Source of the DNA: an uncultured Oscillospiraceae bacterium
GTDB taxonomy: Bacteria > Bacillota > Clostridia > Oscillospirales > Ruminococcaceae
Reading direction: 5' to 3'
Assembly (NCBI GenBank): GCA_910587465.1
Contig: CAJUMS010000046.1
Location: 1 to 21,528 of the forward strand
DNA: 21,528 bases
Positions 13,797-21,528 of this stretch are shown one piece after another. The position numbers and the translations under genes were made by a program. Position 1 is the first letter of the stretch; the number at the start of each line of letters is the position of its first letter. The notes below the pieces were generated by a model. That model was not told where the DNA came from, did not search any database, and was given only the letters and a program-made list of their open reading frames with translations.

Positions 13797-15464
13797 ATGT
13801 CTGTCAATATTCCCGAAAAATACGCCGACAGGCTTGTTTCAATGATGCAGCTCGACGAGGATGCTATCCACTTTTTCTGGTCGCCGAAGGATAATGTGAC
13901 TATTCAACTCGCGGCGAAGTTTTTTCCCGAGAATGTTAAAGATCCTCTCGACTATATCCGTGAGAGCGGTATGGTAGACGAGCAGTCTCTGCCCGTGTTC
14001 GATGTGTTTTGCGCGAAGATCGAGAGCGGGATATTGATGGGTATCGAGACAAACAGCGCGGGCACGGATGTTTCCGTAAAGCTGCCCGGCAGCGATGATT
14101 TCGTGATGTGTCACCTCTACGCGCTCTTCCTTCGCGACGAGGACAATAAGATAACCGATATCCATTTCAATCTGCGCCAGTATTCGCTCAAGGAACAGTT
14201 TGACCGAGACGTGCTTACATATTTTACCTCGGACAAAAATCCAAAGCTTTATTCGCGGCGGTGCGCGAACACTATCAAGGCAAATCCCGACAAAAATATC
14301 GCGTTCATTCAGTTTGATGTGGAACGCTTTAAACTGATAAACGAGACTTACGGCGTTGATGTCGGCGACGAGCTTTTGCAGTTCATCAATGACTCACTGG
14401 CGATCGTCTGCACCGAGGAACAGCCCTTCTGCCGCCTTACCGCGGACGTATTTATGATAGTGACCACATTTGAAACACAGGACGATTTGGTCGCGTTTAT
14501 CCACAAGATGGAAAGTATGCTGTGCGGATATAAGAATATGGAATACCGCTTGGTATTCGGCGTTGCAGTCGTGGACGACAGAACAGTTCACACAAGAAGG
14601 CACGGCGATAATGCGTCGCTTGCCCGTCAGCTCATAAAGGGAAACGCGCTTGAAAATATCGGGTTCTACAATACCAATATGAAGTCCAAGCTGCAAAAAA
14701 AGCAGGCTATCGAGGATGATATGCACAAAGCGCTGCTGAACGGTGAATTTGTGATGTACCTCCAGCCCAAGCACTCGATTAAAACGGGAAAGATAATCGG
14801 CGCGGAGGCACTTGCCCGCTGGCAGCACCCCACTAAGGGAATGATCTCCCCTGGCGACTTTATTCCCGTTTTCGAGGAGAACGGCTTTATTCTCAAGCTT
14901 GATACGTTCATCTGGGAGGAGGCTTGCGCACGTATAAGGAGCTGGATCGACAACGGCATACCGCCAGTTCCGATCTCGGTAAACGTTTCGCGCGAGTATC
15001 TGCAAACGTACGACGTAGTGGAGAAGGTCACCGATTTGCTCACAAAGTATGATGTTCCGATACCGCTGTTGGAGCTGGAGATCACCGAGTCTATCGACGG
15101 CACCGGCGTGGAGGACGTCGTAAAGAGAATGAAGGACGCGGGCTTTACCATGCTTATGGACGACTTCGGCTCGGGCTATTCATCACTGAATATGCTGAAA
15201 ACCACACAGTTCGACGTGTTGAAAATCGACCGCAGCTTTTTGTCGGAATTTATGGAATCGGCGCGCGGACGTAAGATAATCGAACACACCATTTCGATGT
15301 CGCAGGATATTGGTCTTGATATAATCGCGGAGGGCGTTGAGACTATTGAACAGGCGGAGTTCCTCAGCGAATGCGGCTGCGATTCGGCGCAGGGCTTCTA
15401 CTATTCAAAGCCCATTCCGGTTGCTGAATTTGACAAGCGTCTTGTTGAGGTCAATATGAAATAA
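13797..15464 (+). CDS. Degenerate-GGDEF/intact-EAL cyclic-di-GMP phosphodiesterase
   Basis: The 555-aa protein starts at ATG 13797-13799, 9 bases after AAGGAGG (13781-13787); the longer frame from 13665 runs through the promoter and is not real. Residues 1-130 are an unassigned sensory-like N-terminus without membrane helices. Residues ~135-300 are a GGDEF fold whose signature is replaced by T215-A-D-V-F219, so cyclase activity is not expected. Residues ~305-555 are an EAL domain with all key residues: E337-A-L, N396, E428 in ELEITES, D455-D456 in DDFGSGYSS, K476 in LKIDRSF, E512 in EGVET and Q532 in QGF. It should hydrolyse c-di-GMP in the cytosol, with the GGDEF part perhaps binding GTP as a regulator. 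It is a single-gene unit. Confidence 0.92.
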   Translation: MSVNIPEKYADRLVSMMQLDEDAIHFFWSPKDNVTIQLAAKFFPENVKDPLDYIRESGMVDEQSLPVFDVFCAKIESGILMGIETNSAGTDVSVKLPGSDDFVMCHLYALFLRDEDNKITDIHFNLRQYSLKEQFDRDVLTYFTSDKNPKLYSRRCANTIKANPDKNIAFIQFDVERFKLINETYGVDVGDELLQFINDSLAIVCTEEQPFCRLTADVFMIVTTFETQDDLVAFIHKMESMLCGYKNMEYRLVFGVAVVDDRTVHTRRHGDNASLARQLIKGNALENIGFYNTNMKSKLQKKQAIEDDMHKALLNGEFVMYLQPKHSIKTGKIIGAEALARWQHPTKGMISPGDFIPVFEENGFILKLDTFIWEEACARIRSWIDNGIPPVPISVNVSREYLQTYDVVEKVTDLLTKYDVPIPLLELEITESIDGTGVEDVVKRMKDAGFTMLMDDFGSGYSSLNMLKTTQFDVLKIDRSFLSEFMESARGRKIIEHTISMSQDIGLDIIAEGVETIEQAEFLSECGCDSAQGFYYSKPIPVAEFDKRLVEVNMK

Positions 15465-15468
15465 AAAC

Positions 15469-15495
15469 AAACGGGCGGGTAAACCTGCCCGTTTT
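15469..15495 (+). terminator. Terminator of the GGDEF/EAL gene
   Basis: AAACGGGCGGGT (15469-15480) pairs with ACCTGCCCGTTT (15483-15494) with one G-T pair over a 2-base gap, then TTTT. It begins 4 bases after the stop codon. Confidence 0.85.
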
Positions 15496-15503
15496 GATAC
15501 ACA

Positions 15504-15531
15504 AAAAAGGAACCGACAAAGGTTCCTTTTT
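15504..15531. terminator. Bidirectional terminator between convergent EAL and MarR genes
   Basis: AAAAAGGAACC (15504-15514) pairs perfectly with GGTTCCTTTTT (15521-15531) over a 6-base loop. The A/T ends give a U-tract on both strands. It lies 15 bases from the MarR stop codon. Confidence 0.85.
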
Positions 15532-15545
15532 CACCGATACAAAAA

Positions 15546-16004
15546 TTACTTAATTTCGTTTCGCAAATTCTCGCTCATTTTCTCGAGAGTAGAACGCAGA
15601 GCCTTAAGCTCCTTTTCATTCACGCCTTTAAGCATAGTTTTCTCGGCCTTGTCGAGAGCGGTCAGCACCTTTGCATACATCTTCTTGCCTTTGTCGGTAA
15701 TGAAAACATGTGTCTCGCGGCGGTCGTTATCGTTTTTTTCGCGGCGAACGATACCCTCGCGTTCCATATTACGCAAAGTAATACTGATAGTCGGCGCTTT
15801 AAGATTAGTGATCTTCACTAGCTCAAGCTGCGTCAAGCTGTCATTCTCCATAAGCGGTTTCATTACATGGCGATAGGAGTAACGCATTCCGATACGTTCC
15901 AACTCTTGGCACACGTAAGCTCCAAACAAGTAGCTGGCTTCGTTCACGCTCGTAATTGAGTCGTTTCCCTGAACCATTAAGGAGTTGTTATTGGTAGCTT
16001 TCAT
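15546..16004 (-). CDS. MarR-family transcriptional regulator
   Basis: The 152-aa protein has the MarR winged-helix layout: a first helix (SYLFGAYVCQELERIG), the recognition region (LTQLELVKITNLKAPTISIT, LRNMEREGIVRREK), the wing with NDNDRRETHVFITDKGKKM and C-terminal dimer helices. MarR proteins bind DNA as dimers and are released by small ligands. The start is ATG 16002-16004 with AAGGG about 6 bases upstream; the longer frame to 16043 has no ribosome site. It has its own promoter at 16094-16121 and no partner gene in its operon, so its targets, apart from a likely self-control, lie elsewhere. Confidence 0.92.
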   Translation of the reverse strand: MKATNNNSLMVQGNDSITSVNEASYLFGAYVCQELERIGMRYSYRHVMKPLMENDSLTQLELVKITNLKAPTISITLRNMEREGIVRREKNDNDRRETHVFITDKGKKMYAKVLTALDKAEKTMLKGVNEKELKALRSTLEKMSENLRNEIK

Positions 16005-16093
16005 ATGTATCCCTTCTTTCAAGTCGTCCGTCCATCCACCCATCTGCCTTAAGTTACTGTATAATATCAGCTCCTACTTTTCCTCTTAATATA

Positions 16094-16121
16094 ATTATAC
16101 CGTTTTTTTCAAAGATGTCAA
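16094..16121 (-). promoter_or_regulatory. Promoter of the MarR gene
   Basis: On the minus strand, -35 TTGACA (16116-16121), 16-base spacer, -10 TATAAT (16094-16099). A leader of about 80 bases precedes the ATG. Confidence 0.85.
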
Positions 16122-16345
16122 TAGTTTTTTATGTGAAAACCATGTGAAAATTGCTTAAACAAATCCTTTTATAATGCGGATTTACAGTATTTGGGATTGT
16201 TGCAAATCAAACAATTCCACAAATGGTACATTATGGTAATTTTATTAAAAAATAACATATACTATTTTTTGAATTTCAGGAAAAATTTACCTGCTAATTT
16301 TTGCGGGTAATTTTACTTGCGATTTAAATACAGACAGTATAAAAC
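16122..16345. other. Non-coding stretch between MarR promoter and epimerase terminator
   Basis: No gene was found. It contains ATTGTT/AACAAT (16196-16201 with 16210-16215, 8-base spacer) and a larger imperfect hairpin AAAATTTACCTGC/GCGGGTAATTTT (16282-16294 with 16303-16314, one bulge, one G-T). The second, followed on the minus strand by TTTTTCC, could be a further terminator or a small-RNA end. No good promoter for a small RNA was found. Confidence 0.4.
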
Positions 16346-16372
16346 GGGCAGCACGAAATGCTGCCCTTTTTT
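16346..16372. terminator. Bidirectional terminator after the aldose 1-epimerase gene
   Basis: GGGCAGCA (16346-16353) pairs perfectly with TGCTGCCC (16359-16366) over CGAAA. TTTTTT follows on the plus strand and GTTTTA on the minus strand. It is about 12 bases after the minus-strand stop codon. Confidence 0.85.
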
Positions 16373-16383
16373 ACATACTCCAA

Positions 16384-17244
16384 TCAGCCTATCGCCGAGA
16401 TCGAATAAGTGAACGCTCTTTCCTCGCCGCTGTTAAGTGTAACCGCGCCGCGCTTTTCGGCAAAAACTCCTGTCGCGTCGTCGAAATCAGCCGAACCGCA
16501 CCACGGCTCTATGCACAGGAACGGCGCGTCCTTCGCCTGCCAAACGCCGAGACTCGTGAAATCGGGATAATCCACGCGCACGCCCTTGTTTTCCTTATTG
16601 AGGAGCATTACCGAGCGCGAAACCACCTTGTCGAAATAGCACACGTCCTCGTAGAACAGTTCGTGTTTGAGCGGTAGAACAGTCTCGTCCTTCAAGAGCG
16701 GACGGCGGTTGTTTTCCTCATGCAGTCCGGTTTGGAGGTTGTAATTCGGCACCGCGGCGGTCTCGAGCTTGGCGAATTCGAGACGGTAATCAGTGAACTC
16801 GCCGCCGCACGCGAATGCGGGGTGTGCTCCGATACAGAACGGCATCGGCTCCGCGGAATTATTTTTCACACGGTATGTCACAGCAATACCGTCCGATTTG
16901 AGCGTATATGTAACAGTAAAGCGGAAATCGAACGGGAACATCCCGCGAGTGAAGTCGCTCTGCTCAAGCGAGAACGTTACGGAAGTGCCGTTCACGCTGT
17001 CCACGGAAAGCTCCAGATCGCGCGCGAAGCCGTGCTTGGTGATTTTGTATTCCTTGCCGCCTATGAGCGTTTTGCCGTTGCGGAGAGTTCCAATCATCGG
17101 GAAAAGGATTGGAGAGGTCTTGCCCCAGAACGCGGGATCGGCACACCACATAAGCTCACGCTTGCCGACGGTGAGCGATTTAAGCTCCGCACCCTTTGAT
17201 ATAAGCCTTGCGGTGCAGTTGTCATTTTTCAGTTGAATATCCAT
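16384..17244 (-). CDS. Aldose 1-epimerase/galactose mutarotase-like protein (LacX/YeaD-like branch)
   Basis: The 286-aa protein has the family motifs HGFARD (71-76), IGAHPAF (138-144, with the catalytic-type histidine) and CIEPWCG (244-250, with the glutamate E246). These enzymes interconvert alpha and beta forms of hexoses or hexose phosphates in the cytosol. The branch with FPMIG and CIEPWCG is the LacX-like group, for which the sugar is often unknown. ATG 17242-17244 follows AAAGGAGG (AGGAGG at 17250-17255) by 5 bases. It is 17 bases after the propeller-protein gene and is the last gene of the addA operon. Confidence 0.9.
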   Translation of the reverse strand: MDIQLKNDNCTARLISKGAELKSLTVGKRELMWCADPAFWGKTSPILFPMIGTLRNGKTLIGGKEYKITKHGFARDLELSVDSVNGTSVTFSLEQSDFTRGMFPFDFRFTVTYTLKSDGIAVTYRVKNNSAEPMPFCIGAHPAFACGGEFTDYRLEFAKLETAAVPNYNLQTGLHEENNRRPLLKDETVLPLKHELFYEDVCYFDKVVSRSVMLLNKENKGVRVDYPDFTSLGVWQAKDAPFLCIEPWCGSADFDDATGVFAEKRGAVTLNSGEERAFTYSISAIG

Positions 17245-17261
17245 TTTGTCCTCCTTTAATA

Positions 17262-18530
17262 TCAATACTGCGGCGGTTTCTTTTCATTTCGTTTTTTTGC
17301 CCACGCGCGCACTATTACCATGACCATTACCACTATTGCGATCATCAGGACGATCTTAATTATTATCGTGAGCAGATCGTTTTCGCGCTCGCAGACCGCC
17401 CAGATCTGCCCGAACGCGTCACGGAAGAACATAATCCCGTTTGGCGAAACAACCGATCTGCCGTCGGTGTAGTCGATTATCTTAGCAAGCTCTGAAAGAG
17501 TTACCTGCCCGTCGTCGCCGTCGAGTATGTTGTACAGATACCAGCGCAAATCGCCGTTGCTTTCCGTGTGCGGGGCGGCGGTGTAGGCTCTCTGTCCCCT
17601 GCCAGTGCAGATAAACGGTGCCGTGGAGTTTTTCAGCTCGGGGAATTCTTTGACAACCTCCATATTCAGTCCGTCAAGCACGAAAAATCCCTCGCTTGAG
17701 CCGACGTATACACGGTTGTTAAGCTCCGCGGGAGCGGTGAGCTCACCGCCGAGCTCGCATTTAGTGAGCGTTTCAGCCTCGGTTCTGCCATCGTCGTTAA
17801 GGCGGAGCTTATACAAATTGTCGTCCGCGCCCGACATAAAAACCGCGTACTTCCCCGCGAAAACAGCGGTTATCTCCGCGCCAACCGGGTTCTCAACAAA
17901 GCTCTCGCTTTTGTGAGCATGCGCGATAAGGCTCTCCCCCGCCCCGAAAAGAACGTAGTCTCCGAAAAGCGAAGGCGAGGTCACAGCGCTGTCCGAGGTG
18001 TACTCCCAGACGGTTTTCAGACCGTCGGAAAAGTTTGCGCAGACGTATTTATACGTATCGCTGTTTTTTACGCCGAAGTACGCGAAATCGCCGAGCAGCG
18101 CTACATCCGTGACGATCTCGCCGAACTCCGCGGAGCAGAGTATCCGCATATCCTCGGTGTTCACAACAAATATCTTAGTGCGCGTCGGCTGGACTAGAAC
18201 GCCGTTCATCACCGCACCGCTGCAATCCTCCGAGACCTTTTCGTCGAACTCCGCGAACGAGACCAATTTACCGTCCTTTTGCGTGAGCTTGTTCACCTTA
18301 TTCAGCATCGGGGCGAACAAAAAGTCTCCGTCGACAAGCGGCACACCCGCCGTTTCCGCCTCTGGAGTGCTCCACATTACCTTGACGTAATCCTTATTAT
18401 ACGGCGTTTTCGCGGAGACGACCGCGCTTTCCGTTGCAAAACCCGCGTTCTCCGCAAAAGCCGCCGCGCCCGTCAGCGCAAGCGTTAGCGCCGCCGCTAT
18501 ACACATAATTATTTTCTTCATTTTATTCAT
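17262..18530 (-). CDS. Exported, C-terminally anchored PQQ-like beta-propeller protein
   Basis: The 422-aa protein has a signal peptide (basic MNKMKKI, hydrophobic core 7-22, likely cut after AFA at about 26) and a C-terminal membrane helix (about 387-408) followed by the basic tail AKKRNEKKPPQY, so the body is outside the cell. The body (45-380) shows repeated strand patterns such as SPSLFGDYVLFGAGESLIAH, TAVFAGKYAVFMSGADDNLY and APAELNNRVYVGSSEGFFVL, as in PQQ/WD-like propellers. DGDDGQVTLSEL (337-348) looks like an EF-hand/dockerin loop one residue short. Its ATG overlaps the addA TGA (ATGA, 18527-18530). Binding partner and role are unknown. Confidence 0.75.
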   Translation of the reverse strand: MNKMKKIIMCIAAALTLALTGAAAFAENAGFATESAVVSAKTPYNKDYVKVMWSTPEAETAGVPLVDGDFLFAPMLNKVNKLTQKDGKLVSFAEFDEKVSEDCSGAVMNGVLVQPTRTKIFVVNTEDMRILCSAEFGEIVTDVALLGDFAYFGVKNSDTYKYVCANFSDGLKTVWEYTSDSAVTSPSLFGDYVLFGAGESLIAHAHKSESFVENPVGAEITAVFAGKYAVFMSGADDNLYKLRLNDDGRTEAETLTKCELGGELTAPAELNNRVYVGSSEGFFVLDGLNMEVVKEFPELKNSTAPFICTGRGQRAYTAAPHTESNGDLRWYLYNILDGDDGQVTLSELAKIIDYTDGRSVVSPNGIMFFRDAFGQIWAVCERENDLLTIIIKIVLMIAIVVMVMVIVRAWAKKRNEKKPPQY

Positions 18531-21491
18531 ATTTTAAGCGCCTTGTCCGCGAGAAACGCGTACAAATACATCTCCTTTATTGGTTTTCCCGTAAATTCGG
18601 GGAGTATCTTGCTGTATATCTTCACCTGCTTGGCGTAGTTTTCGCGCTCCTCCTCGAGATTTGTCACGGTGTCGCTTTTGTAGTCTACCACTACTATGCC
18701 GTCCTCCTCGACAAAATACAGGTCTATTTGTCCCTGAACGCTTATCCTGCCGTCATAGTCCTGACCTACGTCCCTGCCGCATATCTCAGCGTAGAACGGC
18801 TTTTCACGGTGTATCTCGAGACTGTTGAGCATTCGCCTACCGAGCTCGCCGCGGAAAAATTCCGCGATATGCGCGGACTCGACTATCTCTGCCTCGCGCT
18901 TGGTAAGCTTGCCGCTTTCGACAAGCTCCGCTATCGCCGCGGATACGGTCTTATCGGAGAAGTCGCCGAGACGATCAAGCGGGATAAATTGCATAGTGTG
19001 GTGATAGGCGTTGCCCTTTTCCGTGCCCGAGGGCTTGCCGCCGCTCGCGAAGCTCGGCTTTATCAGGTTTACGGGGCGTACCGATTTCTGGTGCGCAAGC
19101 TCCGTTACGGTGAATTTCGCCTGCTGACGCGTCTCTTCGGCATAGGGGTAATGCTCATTTATAAGCGCGGTCAGCTCCTCCGCCTCCTCGTCAGATATGT
19201 CGTACCGCTCCTCGGCGGCGGTCTCCCCCGACGGCGCAGCGCCGTCAGCCTTGACCTTGCTGATACGGCAGTCTATGCCGTCAAGCGTGAAATCGTCCCC
19301 CGCGCCCTCCGGAGCGTACCTTAAAAGCGAACCGAGCACCCATTTGAACGGCGCGGTCTTATCAAATATTTCCTCGGGAATATTCGGGTCGAACTTATCC
19401 CCGTCGGGGTCGCTCAGATTGAATTTGCCGACCATTATCAGCTTTTCCTGCGCTCTCGTCATGGCGACATACAGAAGCCGCAGCTCCTCGCCGCACAGCT
19501 TTTTCTGTATGAAACGCGAAAGCGAATTGTACGCAAACATTTTGGAACGCAGACGTTTTTTTACGTCGACGTTTTTTAGCGCGATATACTTATCACGGTT
19601 CACAAGCAGTGTGCCCGAGTAATCCGTGAGGTTCATAGTCGACTGGAGCTCCGCCATTATGCAAACGGGCACCTCGAGCCCCTTGCTCCCGTGAAACGTC
19701 ATTATCTGCACCGTATCGTCGGCGCTTTCTGGGCGTGCCGCCTCCTCAATGCCGCTCCGGGAATTCTCCCGCGCCTTGTCGATAAAACGCAGGAAATCAC
19801 TTAAATTGCCGCCGTCGCGCACAGCAAAGTCGGAAGCCAAACGCTGCAAAGCGCGGACGTTTGAAACCCGCTGAGCGCTGTCCTCAAACGCCGCGACAAC
19901 AGAGGTGATGTCCGTGTCCTCGTAAACCTTGCGAATAAGGTCGTTGAGTGAGCCCGAGCTGTTACAATAACGGAACGAATTCAAGTCCTCCGTGAAGCGT
20001 TTCAGCTTGGGATTTATATCGCGTTCAATTATGCCAGTTTCACTGTCGGTGAGCTCGCCGAGATCAAGCGGCTGAGCGCATACCCGCAGGCAGTTGTACA
20101 GCGAATACTTTTTGCACGTTTTCGCAACGCTGCGCGCCTGCTTTTCGATGAGCGCGTCCTCGGGAATGCCGAGCGTTCCCAGTCTCAGCTGTGCGACCTC
20201 CTCTGCGGTAAAGCGGTAAATCGGCGACATCAGCACCTTTAACATTTCCTCGTTTTTCAGCGGATTATCTACTATTTTAAGATAATTTAATACAAGCGTT
20301 ATCTCCTCCGCGTCAAGGAAATTCCTGCCCTTGGGCGCGGCAGACGATATCCCAAGCTCTTCGAGAGCCTTGCGGTAGATCGGTATCTTGGACTTGGAGC
20401 GGAACAGTATCGCGAAATCGGAATATCCACACCTCTCCAAGGCGTTCTTTTTCTTTACGAGGAAATTCTCATCATCGTGAAGCGCCTTGATCTTCGCCGC
20501 GACGAACCTCGCCTGCGCCATGTCCTTGTCGTCGTCCGCGCTCTCTTTGGTGTCAAGCAGGATGATTTCGGAGGAGTATTCAGCGCGTTGCTCCTCAGAG
20601 ATCTCGGGGTAGTCAGCACCGAGACGGAGCTGATGTCCGCATGTGTAGTCAACGCCGCCGTAATCGTGGGTCATAAGTCCCGAGAACGCCGCATTCACCG
20701 TGTCAATGACCGCCTGTCTGCTGCGGTAATTGATGTTGAGCGGCAGCTCCTCAAAGCCGTCATTCTCGGCAAGGTGCGCCATGATAACGGGATTTCCGCC
20801 GCGGAACGCGTAAATCGACTGCTTGACATCTCCGACATAAAACAGTCTGCCGTTTCCGAGCAGTTTAAATATTTCCGCCTGGATATCGTTGGTGTCTTGG
20901 AACTCGTCCACGATAATGCAGCTGAAACGCCCCGAGAGCTGTGCGCGGAAGTTCTCGTCGGTGCGGAGCTTTTCAAGCAGTACAAGCTCACAGTCGGAAA
21001 AATCCACACAGCCCGTAGACCGCTTAATTTCCGCAAGATATCTCCTGTAAATGCGCAGGAGCTTTACAAATGACCGAACAGCAATACGCTGACGGGGAAA
21101 CGCCTCTTCCTCCGCCGCCTTGTCAACGGCATAGCCGAGAATATCCCCGACTATCTCCTTAAACGCGTTTTTAGTGTTGGTAAACAGCTTTCGTGAAACG
21201 GTTTTTGCGCCGCTCCTCGGGTCTACCGAAACGGGATTTTCCTCAACGGTCTTTACCGACGTGAAAAAGCCGCTCAACGTCTCAAGCGAGGGCTTATCCG
21301 CAAACGGCTTGCAGCCCGTTTGGATTATATCTAGCCGGCGAATGTCTTCGTCAATGTAATCGAATATCGTCGGGACTATATCGTTCAGCAGCTTGTTTGC
21401 GCTTTCTATCTTGCTCCTGTTCTTGGAATTCGGCTCTAGACCGCCAAGTATCTCCCGTATCTCGGGGATAAGGTCACGGCGTACATTATCG
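18527..21491 (-). CDS. addA: AddA helicase-nuclease subunit, 5'-truncated at the contig end
   Basis: About 987 genuine residues remain of a protein that is usually ~1,200 aa. Seen in order: VDFSDCE, IIVDEFQDTND (helicase motif II), FYVGDVKQSIYAFRGGNP (III), NYRSR (IV), VQIMTFHGSKGLEVPV (V), LLYVAMTRAQEKLIMVG (VI), then a RecB-type nuclease domain with GNAYHHTMQF, VQGQIDLYF (D929 in the open frame), VVDYKSD (D942-Y-K944) and the QVKIYSKIL helix. With AddB this enzyme resects DNA breaks for RecA. The Walker A part and about the first 200 residues are off the contig. The first six residues of the open frame (MCSSDL) come from Illumina adapter and do not belong to the protein; the first fully genomic codon is at 21488-21490. 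addB is expected just upstream, out of view. Confidence 0.93.
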
Positions 21492-21528
21492 AGATCGGAA
21501 GAGCACACGTCTGAACTCCAGTCACTCA
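21492..21528. other. Illumina TruSeq adapter read-through (assembly artefact)
   Basis: From 21492 the sequence is AGATCGGAAGAGCACACGTC followed by the rest of the standard TruSeq adapter up to 21525; the final 3 bases would be the start of an index. It is not biological and should be trimmed. Everything upstream to 21491 is continuous addA coding sequence. Confidence 0.97.

Noticed and set aside
18728..21073. 198-codon plus-strand frames opposite addA
   Set aside because: Shadows of a GC-biased gene; all helicase and nuclease motifs are on the minus strand.

Overview
The window looks like a metagenomic contig from a Gram-positive gut-type Clostridia (Ruminococcus/Oscillospiraceae-like). The reasons are the strong AGGAGG ribosome binding sites, sigma-A promoters (TTGACA/TATAAT), the AddA-type (not RecBCD) recombination nuclease, a YfhO membrane protein and DUF4097-type cell-envelope genes. 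No rRNA, tRNA, CRISPR array, IS element or integrase was found. The genus is an inference from gene content. The last 37 bases are Illumina adapter sequence, so the contig end is artificial.

Region A (1 to about 8,100-8,380, all genes on the minus strand, visibly A/T-richer in its middle part) looks like accessory or mobile DNA. It reads, in transcription order: a one-polypeptide restriction-modification enzyme (HsdR_N-like nuclease + N6-adenine methylase + one target-recognition domain) behind a very clear promoter; a DUF4062 protein; a protein with an Abi_C/HEPN-like R-x6-H motif; a TIR-like (PF10137-type) protein; two strong hairpins; a sigma-region-4/HTH protein; and a RepA-like AAA ATPase whose 3' end is made of iteron-like 9-mers. 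The four defence-type genes form a compact island. The DUF4062, Abi_C and TIR-like trio has short gaps and may be one abortive-infection operon. The HTH/ATPase pair is the kind of replication/control module seen in plasmids and integrative elements of Firmicutes.

Region B (8,385-21,491) looks like ordinary chromosome. A minus-strand operon from a consensus promoter at 13,591-13,619 encodes a small membrane protein, a membrane-anchored DUF4097 protein, a YjbQ-family protein, an 884-aa YfhO-family membrane protein and a LysR regulator; the last two overlap by 4 bases. Divergent from it is a plus-strand c-di-GMP gene with a degenerate GGDEF and an intact EAL domain, ending in two hairpin terminators shared with a convergent MarR gene. 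A second minus-strand operon holds a 5'-truncated addA, a signal-peptide/C-terminal-anchor beta-propeller protein overlapping it by 4 bases, and an aldose 1-epimerase-like gene.

The most interesting items are the TIR-like/HEPN-like/DUF4062 trio beside a one-chain restriction enzyme, the iteron-like repeats inside the ATPase reading frame, and the hairpin/leader-peptide region between the island and the replication module.
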